From Gammaproteobacteria bacterium (GTDB lineage: Bacteria > Pseudomonadota > Gammaproteobacteria > Xanthomonadales > Wenzhouxiangellaceae): 64,000 nt of DNA. The notes below the pieces were generated by a model. That model was not told the origin of the DNA. It worked only from the letters and a program-made list of their open reading frames with translations, and did no database searches. The first letter of the stretch is position 1. Every line of letters begins with the position of its first letter. Location: the NCBI GenBank assembly GCA_021772975.1, contig JAJFKY010000016.1:404795-468794 (forward strand), in the 5' to 3' direction. Below are positions 52,002-62,037 of the stretch, piece by piece. The translations under genes were made by a program, and so were the position numbers.

Positions 52002-55000
52002 ATGACCACACAGCCCATGTTAGATGAGAACTTACCTCGCCTGGAGGGGAAGGCCCGTGCCATGCAGCAGGCCTGGTTTGCTGACGAGAGCGAACACGTC
52101 AGCATGTTGCAGCAGCAGATACCACTGGATCAACAGGCGCAGGCCGGTATTCTGACGCAGGCAGGGCAGCTGGTGGCCCAGGTACGTGCCCAGAGTGAAG
52201 AACAGGGGCCGTTGGATGCGTTCATGCAGGAGTACGACCTGTCCTCCGAAGAAGGCGTGGTGCTGATGTGTCTGGCGGAAGCACTGTTGCGTATTCCAGA
52301 TGATGAGACGGCCGAAAAACTGATTGCCGATAAACTGGCTGATGCCAACTGGGAGTCGCATCTGGGCAAGAGTTCCTCGTTGTTCGTGAATGCTTCCACC
52401 TGGGGGCTGATGCTGACCGGCAAAATGGTCCAGTTGAGTCAGTCGACCCAGCGTAATTTCAGCGCGGTACTGGGCAAACTGGCCAATCGCAGTGGTGAAC
52501 CGGTAGTGCGTCTGGCGGTGCGTCAGGCAATGAAAATCATGGGTCACCAGTTTGTCATGGGCCGCACCATTCAGGCTGCCCTGGAGCGCTCGCGGAAAAA
52601 ACACAATCAGGCTTATCGTTATTCTTACGATATGCTGGGCGAGGCGGCGCTGACCGCGGCTGATGCCAAGCGCTATCTGCAGGCTTATTTACAGGCGATA
52701 GACGCGATCGGGGCGAGTAATAAGGAAGCCGATATTTACGCGGCGCCGAGCATTTCAGTCAAACTTTCCGCGCTGCATCCGCGCTATGAGCATGCGCAGC
52801 GCAGCCGGGTGCTGGCGGAGTTAACTCCCCGACTGCTGCAATTGGCCGAACGCGCCGCGCAGCACAATATCGCCTTGACCGTGGATGCCGAAGAAGCCGA
52901 GCGTCTGATGCTGTCGCTGGAAGTGTTCGCCGGGGTTGCGCGTGCGCCCTCGATACAGGCCTGGAACGGACTCGGTCTGGCCATTCAGGCTTATCAGAAA
53001 CGCTGCTGGTATCTGATTGACTGGCTGGCTGAACTGGCCGCGCAATGTGGCCGCCGTTTTCCGGTGCGGCTGGTCAAGGGCGCGTACTGGGATACCGAAA
53101 TCAAACTGGCGCAAATGGAAGGCTGGCCGGGTTATCCGGTGTTTACCCGCAAGCTCAGTACCGATATATCGTATATCGCCTGTGCCGCGCGCCTGCTGCG
53201 GCACAGGCAGGCTTTTTATCCCCAGTTTGCTACCCACAATGCGCACACCATCGCCGCCATCCGGGCGATGGCCGGTGACCGGCTGGATTACGAGTATCAG
53301 CGCCTGCACGGCATGGGGCTGGATTTATATGGCGAAGTCAAAAAGAATCCCGATCTGCATGGCGCCTGTCGGGTGTATGCCCCAGTCGGCAGTCATGAAG
53401 ACCTGCTGCCTTATCTGGTCAGGCGTTTACTGGAGAATGGCGCCAATACATCGTTTGTTAATCGCATCAATGATCAGACCCTCGAGATCAGCGAAATCGT
53501 CGGTGATCCATGGAGCGAACTGCAGGCACTGGAGCAGATTCCTCACCCGCAGATTCCACCTCCGGCTGGCATATTTCCCAACCGGCGCAACTCTGACGGC
53601 ATCGCGCTGGCGCATGAACTGGCACTGGCAAGCCTGCAGGAACAGTTAACCGGCAGTTTGAATTTACCGCTGGAAACAGCTGCTTTGATCGCCACCGATG
53701 ATGAGGCACGCCTGGCGCAGCATACCGTGGCGGATCCCGCCCAGCCGCAAAAAGTGGTTGGTTACGTGACCGATGCCACCCAGACTGAAGTGGCCGCAGC
53801 GCTGGATGCAGCCGAGCAGGGTTTTACCGCCTGGAGCGGGACGCCTGTTGAGGCTCGCGCTGAGCTGCTGGAGCGGGCTGCTGACCTGCTGCAGGCGCAG
53901 CAGGCAAGGTTTATGGCGCTGGCCATTTGTGAGGCGGGTAAAACGGTGCGCGATGCGGTTGCCGAAGTGCGTGAAGCCATTGATTTCCTGCGTTATTACG
54001 CGCAGCAGGCGCGGCGGTTATTGCTCCATCCGGAAAAAATGCCGGGGCCTACGGGAGAAAGCAATCAATTGCGGTTAGTGGGGCGGGGCATTTTTGTTTG
54101 CATCAGCCCGTGGAATTTTCCGCTGGCTATTTTCGCCGGCCAGGTAAGCGCCGCGCTGGTGACGGGTAATACGGTGCTGGCCAAGCCGGCCGAACAAACA
54201 CCATTAATTGCTGATGCGATGGTGCAATTACTGCATCAGGCCGGAATTCCACGCGACGCGCTGCAGCTGTTGCCGGGTGACGGCGCCACGGTAGGCGCGC
54301 AGCTCACCAACGACGAACGGGTGATCGGGGTGGCATTTACCGGTTCCACCGAGACCGCGAGACGGATCAATCGCTCACTGGCGGCACGTGAGCGTGGCGC
54401 ATTACCGGTACTGATTGCTGAAACAGGCGGCCAGAACGCCATGCTGGTCGACAGCTCCGCTTTGCCCGAGCAGGTTGTCAAGGACGTGATCAGTTCGGCC
54501 TTCCTGAGTGCCGGACAGCGTTGTTCGGCTTTGCGGGTGCTGTATCTGCAGGCCGATGTGGCGGATCGGATTATCAACATGCTGGCGGGCGCCATGGCGG
54601 AACTGCGGATCGGTCTGCCCGGTCTGCTGACCACTGATGTGGGTCCGGTTATTGACCGTGATGCCCTGGAAATGCTGCAGGCGCATCGTGAACGCATGTT
54701 GTCAGAAGGCCGGGAGATTGCCAGCGTGCCGATGCCCGATGAGCTTTCCGGCGGCTATTTCTTTGCTCCCTGCGCTTTCGAAATTGAACATCTCGCGCAA
54801 CTTAAGCGCGAAGTATTCGGTCCGATTCTGCATGTCATCCGCTATCGCTCGCGTGATCTGGATAAGGTGATCAACGATATCAATGCCGCCGGCTACGGCT
54901 TGACGCTGGGTATCCACAGTCGGATTGATGGCATCCAGGACTATATCGCCGGGCGGGTGCGCTGCGGCAATACCTATGTCAACCGCAATATGACCGGTGC

Positions 55001-55160
55001 GATGGTTGGTGTGCAGCCGTTTGGTGGCGAGGGTTTATCCGGAACCGGTCCGAAAGCCGGTGGTCCGCATTATCTGTTGCGGTTTGTGACGGAACGCACT
55101 TTGACCGTCAACACCGCGGCGGTTGGAGGCAACGCTTCGTTGCTGGCAATGTCAGACTAG
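52002..55160 (+). CDS. putA: Bifunctional proline dehydrogenase / P5C dehydrogenase (PutA)
   Basis: 1052 aa. PutA oxidises proline to pyrroline-5-carboxylate with FAD, then to glutamate with NAD. The N-terminal helical arm (residues about 10-130) and proline dehydrogenase barrel (about 180-480: YAAPSISVKLSALHPRYE, RLVKGAYWDTEIK) come first. The aldehyde dehydrogenase domain (about 570-1040) has the catalytic Glu (E807 in LIAETGGQN) and Cys (C844 in AGQRCSALR). The start lacks the DNA-binding ribbon-helix-helix domain of E. coli PutA, so it cannot repress its own gene, and there is no C-terminal extension. ATG at 52002 has AAGGA 13 nt before it. Confidence 0.96.
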   Translation: MTTQPMLDENLPRLEGKARAMQQAWFADESEHVSMLQQQIPLDQQAQAGILTQAGQLVAQVRAQSEEQGPLDAFMQEYDLSSEEGVVLMCLAEALLRIPDDETAEKLIADKLADANWESHLGKSSSLFVNASTWGLMLTGKMVQLSQSTQRNFSAVLGKLANRSGEPVVRLAVRQAMKIMGHQFVMGRTIQAALERSRKKHNQAYRYSYDMLGEAALTAADAKRYLQAYLQAIDAIGASNKEADIYAAPSISVKLSALHPRYEHAQRSRVLAELTPRLLQLAERAAQHNIALTVDAEEAERLMLSLEVFAGVARAPSIQAWNGLGLAIQAYQKRCWYLIDWLAELAAQCGRRFPVRLVKGAYWDTEIKLAQMEGWPGYPVFTRKLSTDISYIACAARLLRHRQAFYPQFATHNAHTIAAIRAMAGDRLDYEYQRLHGMGLDLYGEVKKNPDLHGACRVYAPVGSHEDLLPYLVRRLLENGANTSFVNRINDQTLEISEIVGDPWSELQALEQIPHPQIPPPAGIFPNRRNSDGIALAHELALASLQEQLTGSLNLPLETAALIATDDEARLAQHTVADPAQPQKVVGYVTDATQTEVAAALDAAEQGFTAWSGTPVEARAELLERAADLLQAQQARFMALAICEAGKTVRDAVAEVREAIDFLRYYAQQARRLLLHPEKMPGPTGESNQLRLVGRGIFVCISPWNFPLAIFAGQVSAALVTGNTVLAKPAEQTPLIADAMVQLLHQAGIPRDALQLLPGDGATVGAQLTNDERVIGVAFTGSTETARRINRSLAARERGALPVLIAETGGQNAMLVDSSALPEQVVKDVISSAFLSAGQRCSALRVLYLQADVADRIINMLAGAMAELRIGLPGLLTTDVGPVIDRDALEMLQAHRERMLSEGREIASVPMPDELSGGYFFAPCAFEIEHLAQLKREVFGPILHVIRYRSRDLDKVINDINAAGYGLTLGIHSRIDGIQDYIAGRVRCGNTYVNRNMTGAMVGVQPFGGEGLSGTGPKAGGPHYLLRFVTERTLTVNTAAVGGNASLLAMSD

Positions 55161-55184
55161 AGCAGCAGTCATTCAGATTGAGCT

Positions 55185-56963
55185 ATGAGTATTTACCTGG
55201 ACTATTTCGGACTCAAGCAGGCACCGTTCGCGATCACCCCTGATCCGCGCTACATGTACCTGAGCCGTCGGCATGAAGATGCCCTGGCGCATTTGCTGTA
55301 CGGTATCGGCCAGGGTGGCAGTGGCGGATTTGTGCAGTTGACCGGCGAAGTAGGGACCGGCAAAACCACCTTATGTCGCTGCCTGCTGGAACAGATTCCC
55401 GAGCACACCCGGATTGCCCTGATCCTTAATCCGATGCTCAAACCACGCGAGTTGCTGCAGGCCATCTGTGCCGAATTGCAGTTGGCGCATGGCCGCTCCG
55501 AATCCAGTCACGAACTGGTTAATCGCCTGTACGCGCATCTGCTGGAAGCACATGCCAGTGGCGAGCGCGTGGTGCTGGTGATCGATGAAGCTCAGAACAT
55601 GAGCCGCGACTCGCTGGAGCAGGTGCGTCTGCTGACCAATCTGGAAACGCATACCGACAAACTGTTGCAGATCATTTTACTTGGGCAGCCGGAGCTGCGC
55701 AGTCTGCTGGCGCGCCAGGAATTGCGCCAGCTGGCGCAGCGGATTACCGCCCGTTATCACCTGCAGCCGCTGGATCAGGCCGAAACGCAGGCCTATGTCA
55801 AACATCGGCTGGCAGTGGCGGGCTGTGCGCGGCCGTTATTTAATCGGTCCGGTTACCACGCGCTGTTTCAGTTGTCGGGCGGGGTGCCGCGCTTGATCAA
55901 TATCCTCGCCGACCGCGCGCTGCTGGGGGCTTATGCGTCGGACAGTCAGGTCATCAATGCGGAACTGATCCGTCAGGCCGGTCGCGAAGTGTCCGGCGAA
56001 TATCAGACACGCCCCAATCGCTGGTCCGGCGCCCGGCCATGGCAATTGGCGGCATTGCTGCTGGTGCTGATAACCGCCGGTTACGCTGGTTATCTGCTGT
56101 GGCCGGAGCAATCCGCTCCGGCCACAGCGACTGCGAGTGCTACTGCACCGGCAACGCCATCGGAAGTGGGTAACAGTCTGAATGTTCCGGCTGATAGCAG
56201 CGCTGTAGCACAGGCAGGTCCCAATAATGCTGTCTCAGCGTTGCCAGATGCTGGTACGGCAGATGGTGCTATTACTGCTGCTGTGGGCGCCGCATTGCCG
56301 GCAGCCGGCCGGCCGGCTCTCGCGGATTGGCTGTCAGACGCCCACACGCCGGATATCTGGTCACACTGGGCTGCGCTGTGGCGGCTGGATCAGCAGCGCA
56401 TTATCAGCGCCTGTGCCGTTGATGGGGCCGACAGTCCGGCTGCTACTGGTGTTTTTTGCACCCGTCAGCCGGGCAGTTGGAGCCGTATCCGGCAACTGAA
56501 TCTGCCGGTGTTGATAGAACTGCAGAACGGTGCCTCAGCTGTGCTGGTAGAAGGTATGCGGCATGATCAGGTCTTACTGCATAACGGGCATAACAGCCGC
56601 TGGCTGGAAATTGCCGCCTTGCGGGACTTGTGGAATGGCAGCTATGTGGCGGTTTGCCCAGGGTCCAGCGAGACCTGGCGCGCAGGTATGCAGGACCCGG
56701 AAATCAGACGTCTGAAGCAATTGGCCGCAGGCTTGTTGGAACAGCCTTTCCAAGGCCGCTTGACGGAGGATTTTGACGCCGGTTTTGCTGCCTGGGTGGC
56801 TGGTTTTCAAGCTCGCAATGGCTTGCGTGCCGATCGTGTATTGGGTCAGGAATCCAAACTGTTTCTGTGTGCGGCCAGCGCAGGCACACCAGAGTTGCTA
56901 ACATCTGTTGCTCAAGCCGTCGAGCTGCCCGCCAATCCGGCGCTATTGGCCGAGGGAGATTAA
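55185..56963 (+). CDS. GspA/ExeA-type AAA ATPase with peptidoglycan-binding end
   Basis: 592 aa. GspA/ExeA proteins, with GspB, help insert the type II secretion secretin into the wall. MSIYLDYFGLKQAPFAITPDP is the family start. Walker A is GEVGTGKTT (residues 54-62), Walker B LVIDEAQ (D134, E135). A membrane helix lies at about 286-306, then an Ala/Pro linker and a periplasmic C39-peptidase-like/peptidoglycan-binding region (about 380-570: LEQPFQGRLTEDFDAGFAAW). It lies 24 bp after putA and is coupled to the gspB-like gene (3 bp). No other gsp genes are in the window. Confidence 0.88.
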   Translation: MSIYLDYFGLKQAPFAITPDPRYMYLSRRHEDALAHLLYGIGQGGSGGFVQLTGEVGTGKTTLCRCLLEQIPEHTRIALILNPMLKPRELLQAICAELQLAHGRSESSHELVNRLYAHLLEAHASGERVVLVIDEAQNMSRDSLEQVRLLTNLETHTDKLLQIILLGQPELRSLLARQELRQLAQRITARYHLQPLDQAETQAYVKHRLAVAGCARPLFNRSGYHALFQLSGGVPRLINILADRALLGAYASDSQVINAELIRQAGREVSGEYQTRPNRWSGARPWQLAALLLVLITAGYAGYLLWPEQSAPATATASATAPATPSEVGNSLNVPADSSAVAQAGPNNAVSALPDAGTADGAITAAVGAALPAAGRPALADWLSDAHTPDIWSHWAALWRLDQQRIISACAVDGADSPAATGVFCTRQPGSWSRIRQLNLPVLIELQNGASAVLVEGMRHDQVLLHNGHNSRWLEIAALRDLWNGSYVAVCPGSSETWRAGMQDPEIRRLKQLAAGLLEQPFQGRLTEDFDAGFAAWVAGFQARNGLRADRVLGQESKLFLCAASAGTPELLTSVAQAVELPANPALLAEGD

Positions 56964-56966
56964 TCA

Positions 56967-57857
56967 GTGTCTTTTTTACTTGATGCGTTGCGTAAATCAG
57001 AACAGCAGCGCCGGCTGGGTCAAACGCCAAGCATCCAGATTCCCAGCATAGCTACCAGCCAGCCACCAGCCCGGCGGATAAGGAAGCTATGGCTGGCCCT
57101 GGGTCTAGTGGTGATGGTATTGCTGGCCTGGCTGCTGTTCCTGCAGAGCAGTTCCGAACAGCCTGCCGAGCCAGCGGTGGCGGCAGTCGAGCAAATCAAT
57201 AGTGCCGTACAGCCGCTGGCTGAAACCGCGCCTGCAGCTGCCGCCAATGCCGCCGGCCGCGACAGCCGCGCAACTGATCCCGTGCATGATCAGCGACCCA
57301 TACCGGAGTCATCACAGTCTGCCGGTCTGCCGTCTGCCCTCACGCCCCGCAACAGCGAGCAGGCGGTCAGTGATTTTAATGCGCTGGCGGAACAGATTGC
57401 CGCGCGTCAGGCCAGTGCCATCGCCGCCCAGCAGCAGACAGCAGCCACACCAGCGGCTGATAACACCCAGGCCGGTTCGAGCCAGCCGGCGCAGCCGGAG
57501 TTAAGCGTCGCGGCGGCTGTGCAGGGAACGGGCTCGGGTAGTTCGCCGCAGCAACCCGGCGCAACAGCCGATCAGGCTGACGCGCAGGAACAGGCGCAGG
57601 AACAGGTCTGGCAGCCTGACCGGCCGGCTTATATCAGTTATTTTGAATTACCGGTTGATATTCGGCAGGCCCTGCCCGAGCTGCCGATCAGTATTCGGGT
57701 CTATGATAAATCACCGGAAAAGCGCTTTGTCATTATCGGTCGAAAACGCCTGTTTGAGGGCGATACCGTGCCGGAAAACGACGCGGTAAAAGTGGTTGAA
57801 ATCAAACGCAGTTCCTTGATTCTGGAGTTTCAAGGCTACGTTTTCGAGTATCAGTAA
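56967..57857 (+). CDS. GspB-like general secretion pathway protein B
   Basis: 296 aa. MSFLLDALRKSEQQRRLGQ is the family start. A membrane helix at about 37-57 (RKLWLALGLVVMVLLAWLLFL) is followed by an Ala/Gln/Ser-rich periplasmic linker to about residue 220. The last 90 residues (PVDIRQALPELPISIRVYDKS, GRKRLFEGDTVPEND, FQGYVFEYQ) form the GspB/HP-type domain. It starts 3 bp after the GspA-like gene stop, so they are cotranslated. GspAB in Aeromonas and Vibrio place the secretin in the peptidoglycan. Confidence 0.85.
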   Translation: MSFLLDALRKSEQQRRLGQTPSIQIPSIATSQPPARRIRKLWLALGLVVMVLLAWLLFLQSSSEQPAEPAVAAVEQINSAVQPLAETAPAAAANAAGRDSRATDPVHDQRPIPESSQSAGLPSALTPRNSEQAVSDFNALAEQIAARQASAIAAQQQTAATPAADNTQAGSSQPAQPELSVAAAVQGTGSGSSPQQPGATADQADAQEQAQEQVWQPDRPAYISYFELPVDIRQALPELPISIRVYDKSPEKRFVIIGRKRLFEGDTVPENDAVKVVEIKRSSLILEFQGYVFEYQ

Positions 57858-57968
57858 GCAATATCTGACAGTGTTTGCCACCCGCGCGTTATGGGCCTCT
57901 CCGGATCGTTCTCCAGGCCTGCGAATATGCGCGCGATTATGACGGGTATCAGCCAGGGTCTTTGAACT

Positions 57969-58676
57969 ATGCAGCAAGCGCCGATTATTTTCCGCGAAGG
58001 GACACGCATCGAGCCGGTCGTGCCCTGGCTGGTGTGTCTGGTGTCAGCCGCAATATTGGTGGTTACCGGTTATCTGAGTGTAACTGATGTCGCGGAGCGT
58101 ACCAGTCTGCTGCAGCAATGGGGGGTGGTGCCCGCCCGGCTGCAGTCAGTGTTTCAACAAAGTCCCGCTAACTGGCTGACCGCTGCGGTATTGACACCGC
58201 TGAGTGCGCTGTTGATACACGCCAGCTGGTTGCATGTGCTCGGCAATCTGGCTTATTTGTGGGCGTTCGGGCTGACGGTGGAGCGTTTCGCGGGGCATTT
58301 TGCCTTTGCCCTGACTTTTTTTATCGCTGGTGGAATCAGCAATTTAATGCTGGCTTTCCAATTACCGGATCAGATCACACCGGTGATCGGCGCCAGCGGT
58401 GGCGTTTCAGCGATTATCGGTTGCTATCTATGGTTGTATCCGCGCCGTCGGCTCGGCTTGTATATCCCGTTGGGTCTGTATTTGAAGTTTGCCCGACTGC
58501 CCGCCCTGCTGGTGATTGGTTCGTGGTTTGCCTTGCAGGTGATTTACACTGTGCAGGGGCCGGTCACGGGTGACGTAGCATGGCGTGTGCATGTGGTCGG
58601 TTTTGGAATGGGGATCCTGGCGGGTATGCTGATTCAGATGCTACGGCCACTTTCCCGCATACTGGGGCAGCTGTAA
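57969..58676 (+). CDS. Rhomboid-family intramembrane protease
   Basis: 235 aa, about six membrane helices. Rhomboids cut within membranes with a Ser-His pair. The catalytic serine is in VIGASGGVSAIIGCYLWLYP (GASGG) and the histidine in WRVHVVGFGMGILAG; the supporting LIHASWLHVLGNLAYLWAFG (with HxxxN-type ligands) is also present. Substrate unknown. It follows gspB after 111 bp and has its own leader. Confidence 0.88.
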   Translation: MQQAPIIFREGTRIEPVVPWLVCLVSAAILVVTGYLSVTDVAERTSLLQQWGVVPARLQSVFQQSPANWLTAAVLTPLSALLIHASWLHVLGNLAYLWAFGLTVERFAGHFAFALTFFIAGGISNLMLAFQLPDQITPVIGASGGVSAIIGCYLWLYPRRRLGLYIPLGLYLKFARLPALLVIGSWFALQVIYTVQGPVTGDVAWRVHVVGFGMGILAGMLIQMLRPLSRILGQL

Positions 58677-58707
58677 AGCCCGAAATTACCAACTGTTAAA
58701 ACGGAAT

Positions 58708-59034
58708 ATGTCGAAAACTCTGTTATATAAAATTATTTTTCTCAATCACGGCAAAGTCTACGAACTGTTCGCCGGCGGCGTTACCAGCAGTGGCTTGTAC
58801 GGTTTTATAGAAATCTGCGACCTGCAGTTCAGTCTGGAGGGAATGGTGATCGACCCGACCGAGGAGCGCATCCGGGAAGAGTTTGCTGACTCCGAAGTTT
58901 TGCATATCCCCATGCACAATGTGATCAGGGTGGAGCAGGTCAAGGCCCGGGGGCTGTGTAAAATCCGTGACCGGGAAACGGGAGAAAAGGTCACCATGCT
59001 GCCTGTCATGGGACAGCGGAAAACCGATCAGTAA
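58708..59034 (+). CDS. DUF1820 family protein
   Basis: 108 aa, cytoplasmic. LLYKIIFLNHGKVYELFAGGV, GFIEICDLQF and ERIREEFADSEVLHIPMHNVIRVEQV match DUF1820, a family confined largely to gammaproteobacteria and of unknown function. It lies 31 bp after the rhomboid gene and is probably cotranscribed with it. Full length. Confidence 0.85.
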   Translation: MSKTLLYKIIFLNHGKVYELFAGGVTSSGLYGFIEICDLQFSLEGMVIDPTEERIREEFADSEVLHIPMHNVIRVEQVKARGLCKIRDRETGEKVTMLPVMGQRKTDQ

Positions 59035-59233
59035 CGACTTTGTCGCGATAACTTTCTGCGCGGTCTGCATGCTGGAACGCCAGTGGTCGGTGGTTTTCAC
59101 TCCCGGCCGGCTGGTGTACAAAGCCGGCTGGCAGCTTAACTGAATTAAGCCCGGTAGTAGCACACTGGTTCCGAAACCCGTCTGGCATCAATCACAGGAA
59201 AACCTGCCCCGATAATCGATAAGGAAGTTTTAG

Positions 59234-61486
59234 ATGTATGACTGCAAGTGGAGGTCCAATATTACTGTGGCAGTGTCGATGCTATTGGCCTGTTCGGTGA
59301 GCCAGGCGCAAAGCCAGAGTTCTGACAATGCTGATGAACCAACCGAAGGTCAGGTGAAAACACTTGAAGCGGTGACGGTAACGGCGCAAAAGCGCGCAGA
59401 AGATTTGCAGGAAGTGCCGGTGTCAGTTGCGGTGCTGACCGGTGAAAAGCTGAATATACTGGCCTCCGGCGGAGACGATATCCGGTTTTTGTCGTCGCGT
59501 TTGCCCAGTTTGCAGATTGAATCGTCATCCGGTCGGGCCTTCCCGCGTTTTTATATTCGCGGTTACGGCAATACTGATTTTGATTTGAATTCATCCCAGC
59601 CGGTGTCCCAGGTTTATGATGACGTCGTATTGGAAAACCCGGTGCTGAAAGGCTTTCCGGTATTTGATCTGGATCGGGTCGAAAATCTGCGTGGACCGCA
59701 GGGCACGGTGTTTGGCCGCAATACCCCGGCCGGTATCGTCAAGTTCGATTCGCGCCGGCCTTCTCAGGTAACCGAAGGCTATGCGCAGTTGTCTTACGGA
59801 TCATTTAATAACATCAACTTTGAAAGCGCGGTTGGAGGCGGGTTGAGTGACAATTGGTCAGCACGTTTTTCCGGCTTGTATCAGCGTTCCGGTAACTTTA
59901 TTGACAACAACTTCAGCGGCGCGGAAAACGCGCTGGGTGGCTATGATGATGCCGCGGTAAGGGTGCAGTTTTTATACGACGGCGGTAATGATTTTGAAGC
60001 ATTGTTCAACATCCATGGCCGTACCCTGGACGGCACGGCGCGGCTGTTCCGGGCCAATATCATTGAGCCTGGCAGCAATGAGCTGATTGAAGATTTTGAG
60101 CGCAAACAAGTGGCCATCGATGGTTTGAATACCCAGCAGCTTGATCAGTTGGGCGCCAGCGCCCGGCTGCGCTGGAATCTGGGGGCTGTAGAGTTGACTT
60201 CGATTACCGGCATGGAAACGCTGCACTATTTCGGTCAGGGCGATATTGACGGTGGCTTCGGTGCCAGCTTCGCACCGCCTTCAGGTCCGGGCAATATTGC
60301 TTTCCCGGCGGAAACCGCCGATGGCATCCCTGATCATCTGCAATTGACCCAGGAGCTGCGTCTGGCATCGAGTGGCGATAACCGCCTCAACTGGCAGGTC
60401 GGGGTGTTTTATTTTTATGAAGACCTGACCATCGAAAGCTTTAATCTGGACAGTCTGGCGGGCAATACTCAGAACGGCTTTGCGGTCCAGGACCAGGAAA
60501 CCAATGCATTTGCCATTTTCGGTTCAGCCGATTACGACCTGACCGAAAAATTCAATCTGCGCGCCGGCCTGCGGTTTGCCTATGACGACAAGGATTTTAT
60601 CGCCGAGCGCACCCAATCGCCGATCGGGGCAGGGCCGATCGGCCCGCTGTTCGCGAATCCGGATGATACCGAGCTTAGCTGGGACATCAGCGGTAACTAC
60701 AGTTTCAATCAGAACGTCAGTGCGTATGCCCGGGTTGCACGTGGCTTCCGGGCGCCGAGCATTCAGGGGCGGCTGCTGTTTGGCGATATCGTCTCGGTCG
60801 CTGATACCGAAACCGTGGTGTCTTATGAGGTGGGCGTTAAGTCGCTGCTGGCCGGTGGCCGGGCGCGGGTGAATTTTTCGGTGTTCAATTATGTGGTTGA
60901 TGATCAGCAGTTGACCGCGGTCGGTGGTCAGACCAATTTCAACACCCTGATCAATGCGGATAAAACCGTTGGCCGGGGCTTTGAGCTGGATATTGAAGCG
61001 TATGTGACCGATAACCTGGATGTCACCGTCGGTCTGAGTTACAACGATACGGAAATTCAGGACGAGACCCTGGCGGTCCAGCCCTGTGGTGCGCCCTGTA
61101 CCGTATTGGATCCGGCCGGGCCGGTTGATGGCACGGTGCTGATCGATGGTAACTCATTGCCGCAGGCGCCGGAGTGGGTCGCGAATGCGACTGCTCGTTA
61201 CGCTATTCCCCTGCCCAGTGGAGAAGTGTTTATTTACACCGACTGGGCGTACCGCTCGGATGTTTCATTCTTTTTGTATGAATCGGAGGAGTTTACCGGC
61301 GATGATCTGCTGGAAGGCGGGGTGCGGGTGGGTTATGCCTGGGATCTGGGTGATCAGGAAGCAGCCGTGTTTGTACGCAACGTCACCAATAATGTCAGCC
61401 TGGTCGGTGGAATTGATTTCAATAATCTGACCGGTTTTGTCAATGAACCGCGCACCTGGGGCGTGGAATATACCTATCGGTTCTGA
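59234..61486 (+). CDS. TonB-dependent outer-membrane receptor
   Basis: 750 aa. A signal peptide (ending SVSQAQ) is followed by a TonB-box-like segment LEAVTVTAQKR, a plug domain (QEVPVSVAVLTGEKL, LRGPQGTVFGRNTPAG), and a beta-barrel ending in the aromatic WGVEYTYRF typical of outer-membrane proteins. The ATG has AAGGAAG 6 nt upstream. The plug start (AEDLQEVPVSVAVL) is like those of the large Caulobacter/Xanthomonas-type receptors with diverse substrates. Ligand not known; no siderophore, sugar or vitamin gene is beside it. Confidence 0.9.
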   Translation: MYDCKWRSNITVAVSMLLACSVSQAQSQSSDNADEPTEGQVKTLEAVTVTAQKRAEDLQEVPVSVAVLTGEKLNILASGGDDIRFLSSRLPSLQIESSSGRAFPRFYIRGYGNTDFDLNSSQPVSQVYDDVVLENPVLKGFPVFDLDRVENLRGPQGTVFGRNTPAGIVKFDSRRPSQVTEGYAQLSYGSFNNINFESAVGGGLSDNWSARFSGLYQRSGNFIDNNFSGAENALGGYDDAAVRVQFLYDGGNDFEALFNIHGRTLDGTARLFRANIIEPGSNELIEDFERKQVAIDGLNTQQLDQLGASARLRWNLGAVELTSITGMETLHYFGQGDIDGGFGASFAPPSGPGNIAFPAETADGIPDHLQLTQELRLASSGDNRLNWQVGVFYFYEDLTIESFNLDSLAGNTQNGFAVQDQETNAFAIFGSADYDLTEKFNLRAGLRFAYDDKDFIAERTQSPIGAGPIGPLFANPDDTELSWDISGNYSFNQNVSAYARVARGFRAPSIQGRLLFGDIVSVADTETVVSYEVGVKSLLAGGRARVNFSVFNYVVDDQQLTAVGGQTNFNTLINADKTVGRGFELDIEAYVTDNLDVTVGLSYNDTEIQDETLAVQPCGAPCTVLDPAGPVDGTVLIDGNSLPQAPEWVANATARYAIPLPSGEVFIYTDWAYRSDVSFFLYESEEFTGDDLLEGGVRVGYAWDLGDQEAAVFVRNVTNNVSLVGGIDFNNLTGFVNEPRTWGVEYTYRF

Positions 61487-62037
61487 TAAGAGCTTAGCTA
61501 CAGATTACATAACTATCCACAGATTAAAAAATCCTTATTTTACATGTGAGGTGTATAAACGAAATAAATCCGATGGAAATCCAAAAATACTGTCATTCCT
61601 GCGCGGGCAGGAATCCACCTTTCTGATGGGTTGTTTATATACCTCTTGCCAAAATGTCCCTTTAATCCCAAATGATGCTATGACGATCATCGTCCTGCTT
61701 GTTGTTTGGAAAGTGCTTGAAATAATCGCGGTGCTACTCAAGAACAAGTCCGGCTATTCAGCGGGCTAAAATCCACAACTCTGTATTAAAGCAACGATCT
61801 CGCTCGCCCTGAAGAAAGTGTTCGGTGCCGTCAAGCCATTTTTACAATGGTCTTATTCACCGATGATCGTGATGATCTCAACTGTCTAACCCTAAACCTG
61901 GTTGGAGGATGCTCAAACCACAAACATGGCGCTTGTACCCTTAAATGAAAAAAGGACTCGGTCTAAAAAGAGTGACCTTCAAAACAGCAATGCAGCCGCG
62001 TAGTCCGTGGATAAATTCTTTTTCTTACGGCAAATAG
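61487..62037. other. Gene-free stretch between the receptor gene and recX
   Basis: About 550 bp. It holds a small palindromic repeat at 61595-61614 (ATTCCTGC and GCAGGAAT around GCGG), of a kind dispersed in many proteobacteria, and a 110-codon open frame (61437-61769) that overlaps the receptor gene and shows no family. I see no supported gene. Confidence 0.5.
61595..61614. repeat. Dispersed palindromic repeat (GTCATTCCTGC type)
   Basis: Perfect 8-bp arms ATTCCTGC and GCAGGAAT with loop GCGG, preceded by TGTC and followed by CCACC. This resembles the GTCATTCC(C/T)GC repeats found between genes in many proteobacteria. Confidence 0.6.

Noticed and set aside
53017..53649. 210-codon frame in another frame of putA
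   Set aside because: Shadow within a continuous, conserved PutA frame; Trp/Arg-rich translation without a family.
61437..61769. 110-codon plus-strand frame after the TonB-dependent receptor
   Set aside because: It overlaps the receptor gene out of frame and runs through a dispersed repeat; only its last 29 codons are hydrophobic.
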